From positions 165,507 to 229,506 of the forward strand of contig NZ_QSUN01000003.1 of NCBI RefSeq assembly GCF_003438995.1: DNA of 64,000 nt, written 5' to 3'. A model generated the notes under the pieces. That model had not been told where the DNA came from. It saw only the letters and a program-made list of their open reading frames with translations, and did no database searches. Within the stretch, counting starts at the first letter, position 1, and every line of letters starts with the position of its first letter. Both the position numbers and the translations under genes were made by a program. Shown piece by piece: positions 63,539-64,000 of the stretch. Source of the stretch: Bacteroides sp. OM05-12. GTDB lineage: Bacteria > Bacteroidota > Bacteroidia > Bacteroidales > Bacteroidaceae.

Positions 63539-63546
63539 CAAATTTA
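63539..63546 (-). promoter_or_regulatory. -7 box for the ATPase-DUF4435 pair
   Basis: Minus-strand TAAATTTG is a perfect TAnnTTTG match 30 bp before the ATG at 63509. TTCG lies 20 bp upstream as a weak -33 element. Confidence 0.55.
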
Positions 63547-63757
63547 GTCAAAAAACTCTAATTCAACGAATTCTCATAAACAAAAAATATTATGAGAGAG
63601 ATATTACCAAAAACACTTTTGTTTTAACTATATTTATATTACTTTCATTCCAGAAACTAAAAATACAAGATTTAAGCTCGATAATCTATTTATAAATTAG
63701 GAATATTTATCATATTGCAAATAAGGATTCCTAAAACTTATATTATCAAAAGCTTTG

Positions 63758-63789
63758 ATTGTACGAAATATAGAACATTACTATATTCG
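63758..63789 (+). promoter_or_regulatory. Promoter for the partial gene at the right edge
   Basis: ATTG (63758-63761) and TATATTCG (63782-63789) are separated by 20 bp; each has one mismatch to the Bacteroides consensus. Confidence 0.5.
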
Positions 63790-63825
63790 CATCGTAATTA
63801 AAACACATAAAAAAAAATAAAAAAC

Positions 63826-64000
63826 ATGATGATCAGCCAACAGCTACTACAGACTATAGAGCTTTCCAAGCAATGCATGGAAACTTCTGACTTATCGGAA
63901 ATAGAGAACGAAAAATCTTTGATATCGCAAAGAGAATACGCAAATCAATTAAAAACTATATATAAAGAGGTATTATATTATTTGGATTCTAAAAAAGCTT
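63826..64000 (+). CDS. Unrecognised protein, 3' end outside window
   Basis: The frame opens at ATG 63826 (a second ATG follows at 63829) and remains open to the right edge for 58 codons. The visible start is MMISQQLLQTIELSKQ, helical and charged, with no signal peptide and no motif I recognise. A plausible promoter lies 37 bp upstream. Confidence 0.5.
   Translation, partial: MMISQQLLQTIELSKQCMETSDLSEIENEKSLISQREYANQLKTIYKEVLYYLDSKKA

Larger units (their letters stand above)
63510..63825. other. Divergent intergenic region at the right end
   Basis: The 316 bp are AT-rich and contain no gene. Seen are the -7 box of the ATPase gene on the left and a promoter for the rightward gene (63758-63789). 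Confidence 0.6.

Overview
The window looks like the chromosome of a gut Bacteroides or a close relative in the Bacteroidaceae. Signs seen directly are TAnnTTTG-type -7 promoter boxes upstream of many genes, a MurF-Alr fusion, a NuoC-NuoD fusion in a Nuo operon without nuoE/F/G, a NfeD-FloA pair, a Bacteroidetes LptE/TPR/SecG block, a TonB-dependent receptor with an N-terminal carboxypeptidase-like domain, a T9SS-type sorting tail and a GSCFA protein. Species cannot be fixed from sequence reading alone. No rRNA, tRNA or CRISPR array was seen.

Layout. 1-4.3 kb: a two-gene minus-strand operon with a sorting-domain surface protein and a large RHS-like protein that runs off the left edge. 4.3-4.8 kb: a frameshifted remnant of a beta-helix protein. 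4.9-13.5 kb: housekeeping genes (DUF486 membrane protein, TtcA-like PP-loop enzyme, TPR/PD40 protein, NfeD, FloA, nucleoside phosphorylase, MnmE) and a LiaF-like/LytTR pair. 14-17 kb: secG, a TPR gene, lptE and a sigma-54-type activator. 17.1-26 kb: rlmN, a DUF4837 lipoprotein, pdxA, then a compact inositol-lipid operon (nucleotidyltransferase, ATP-grasp, CDP-alcohol phosphatidyltransferase, flippase-like protein, HAD phosphatase, inositol-3-phosphate synthase). 26.3-34.6 kb: murF-alr, GSCFA, dxs, trkA, trkH. 35.1-46.3 kb: an eleven-subunit complex I operon (nuoA, B, CD, H, I, J, K, L, M, N). 46.4-55.7 kb: an AraC regulator with a VOC gene, a PAS/GAF hybrid histidine kinase, and a divergent TonB receptor plus lipoprotein. 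55.9-60.8 kb: gltA-icd-acn, the oxidative arm of the TCA cycle. 61.7-63.5 kb: an AAA ATPase plus DUF4435 pair resembling PARIS/OLD-like defence modules. The right edge holds the start of an unrecognised gene.

The most unusual feature is a set of dispersed palindromic elements. Six copies end in CCCCCGCTTGAGCGGGGG-type palindromes in inverted orientation. One copy encloses a DUF559 (Vsr-like) endonuclease gene and lies between nuoI and nuoJ. Another, between nuoL and nuoM, keeps the last seven codons of the same gene, so it looks like an internally deleted derivative. A third lies in frame inside nuoL and adds about 50 residues to the protein. The nuo operon alone has four copies. A separate REP-like family built on TACGGTCGATTG/CAATCGACCGTA arms has four copies in the window, and the 61 kb gap holds a nest of long inverted repeats.

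The clearest regulatory inference is at the AraC/VOC pair. A 19-bp direct repeat lies exactly 20 bp upstream of a perfect -7 box both before the AraC gene and before the VOC gene, which suggests autoregulation and co-activation.
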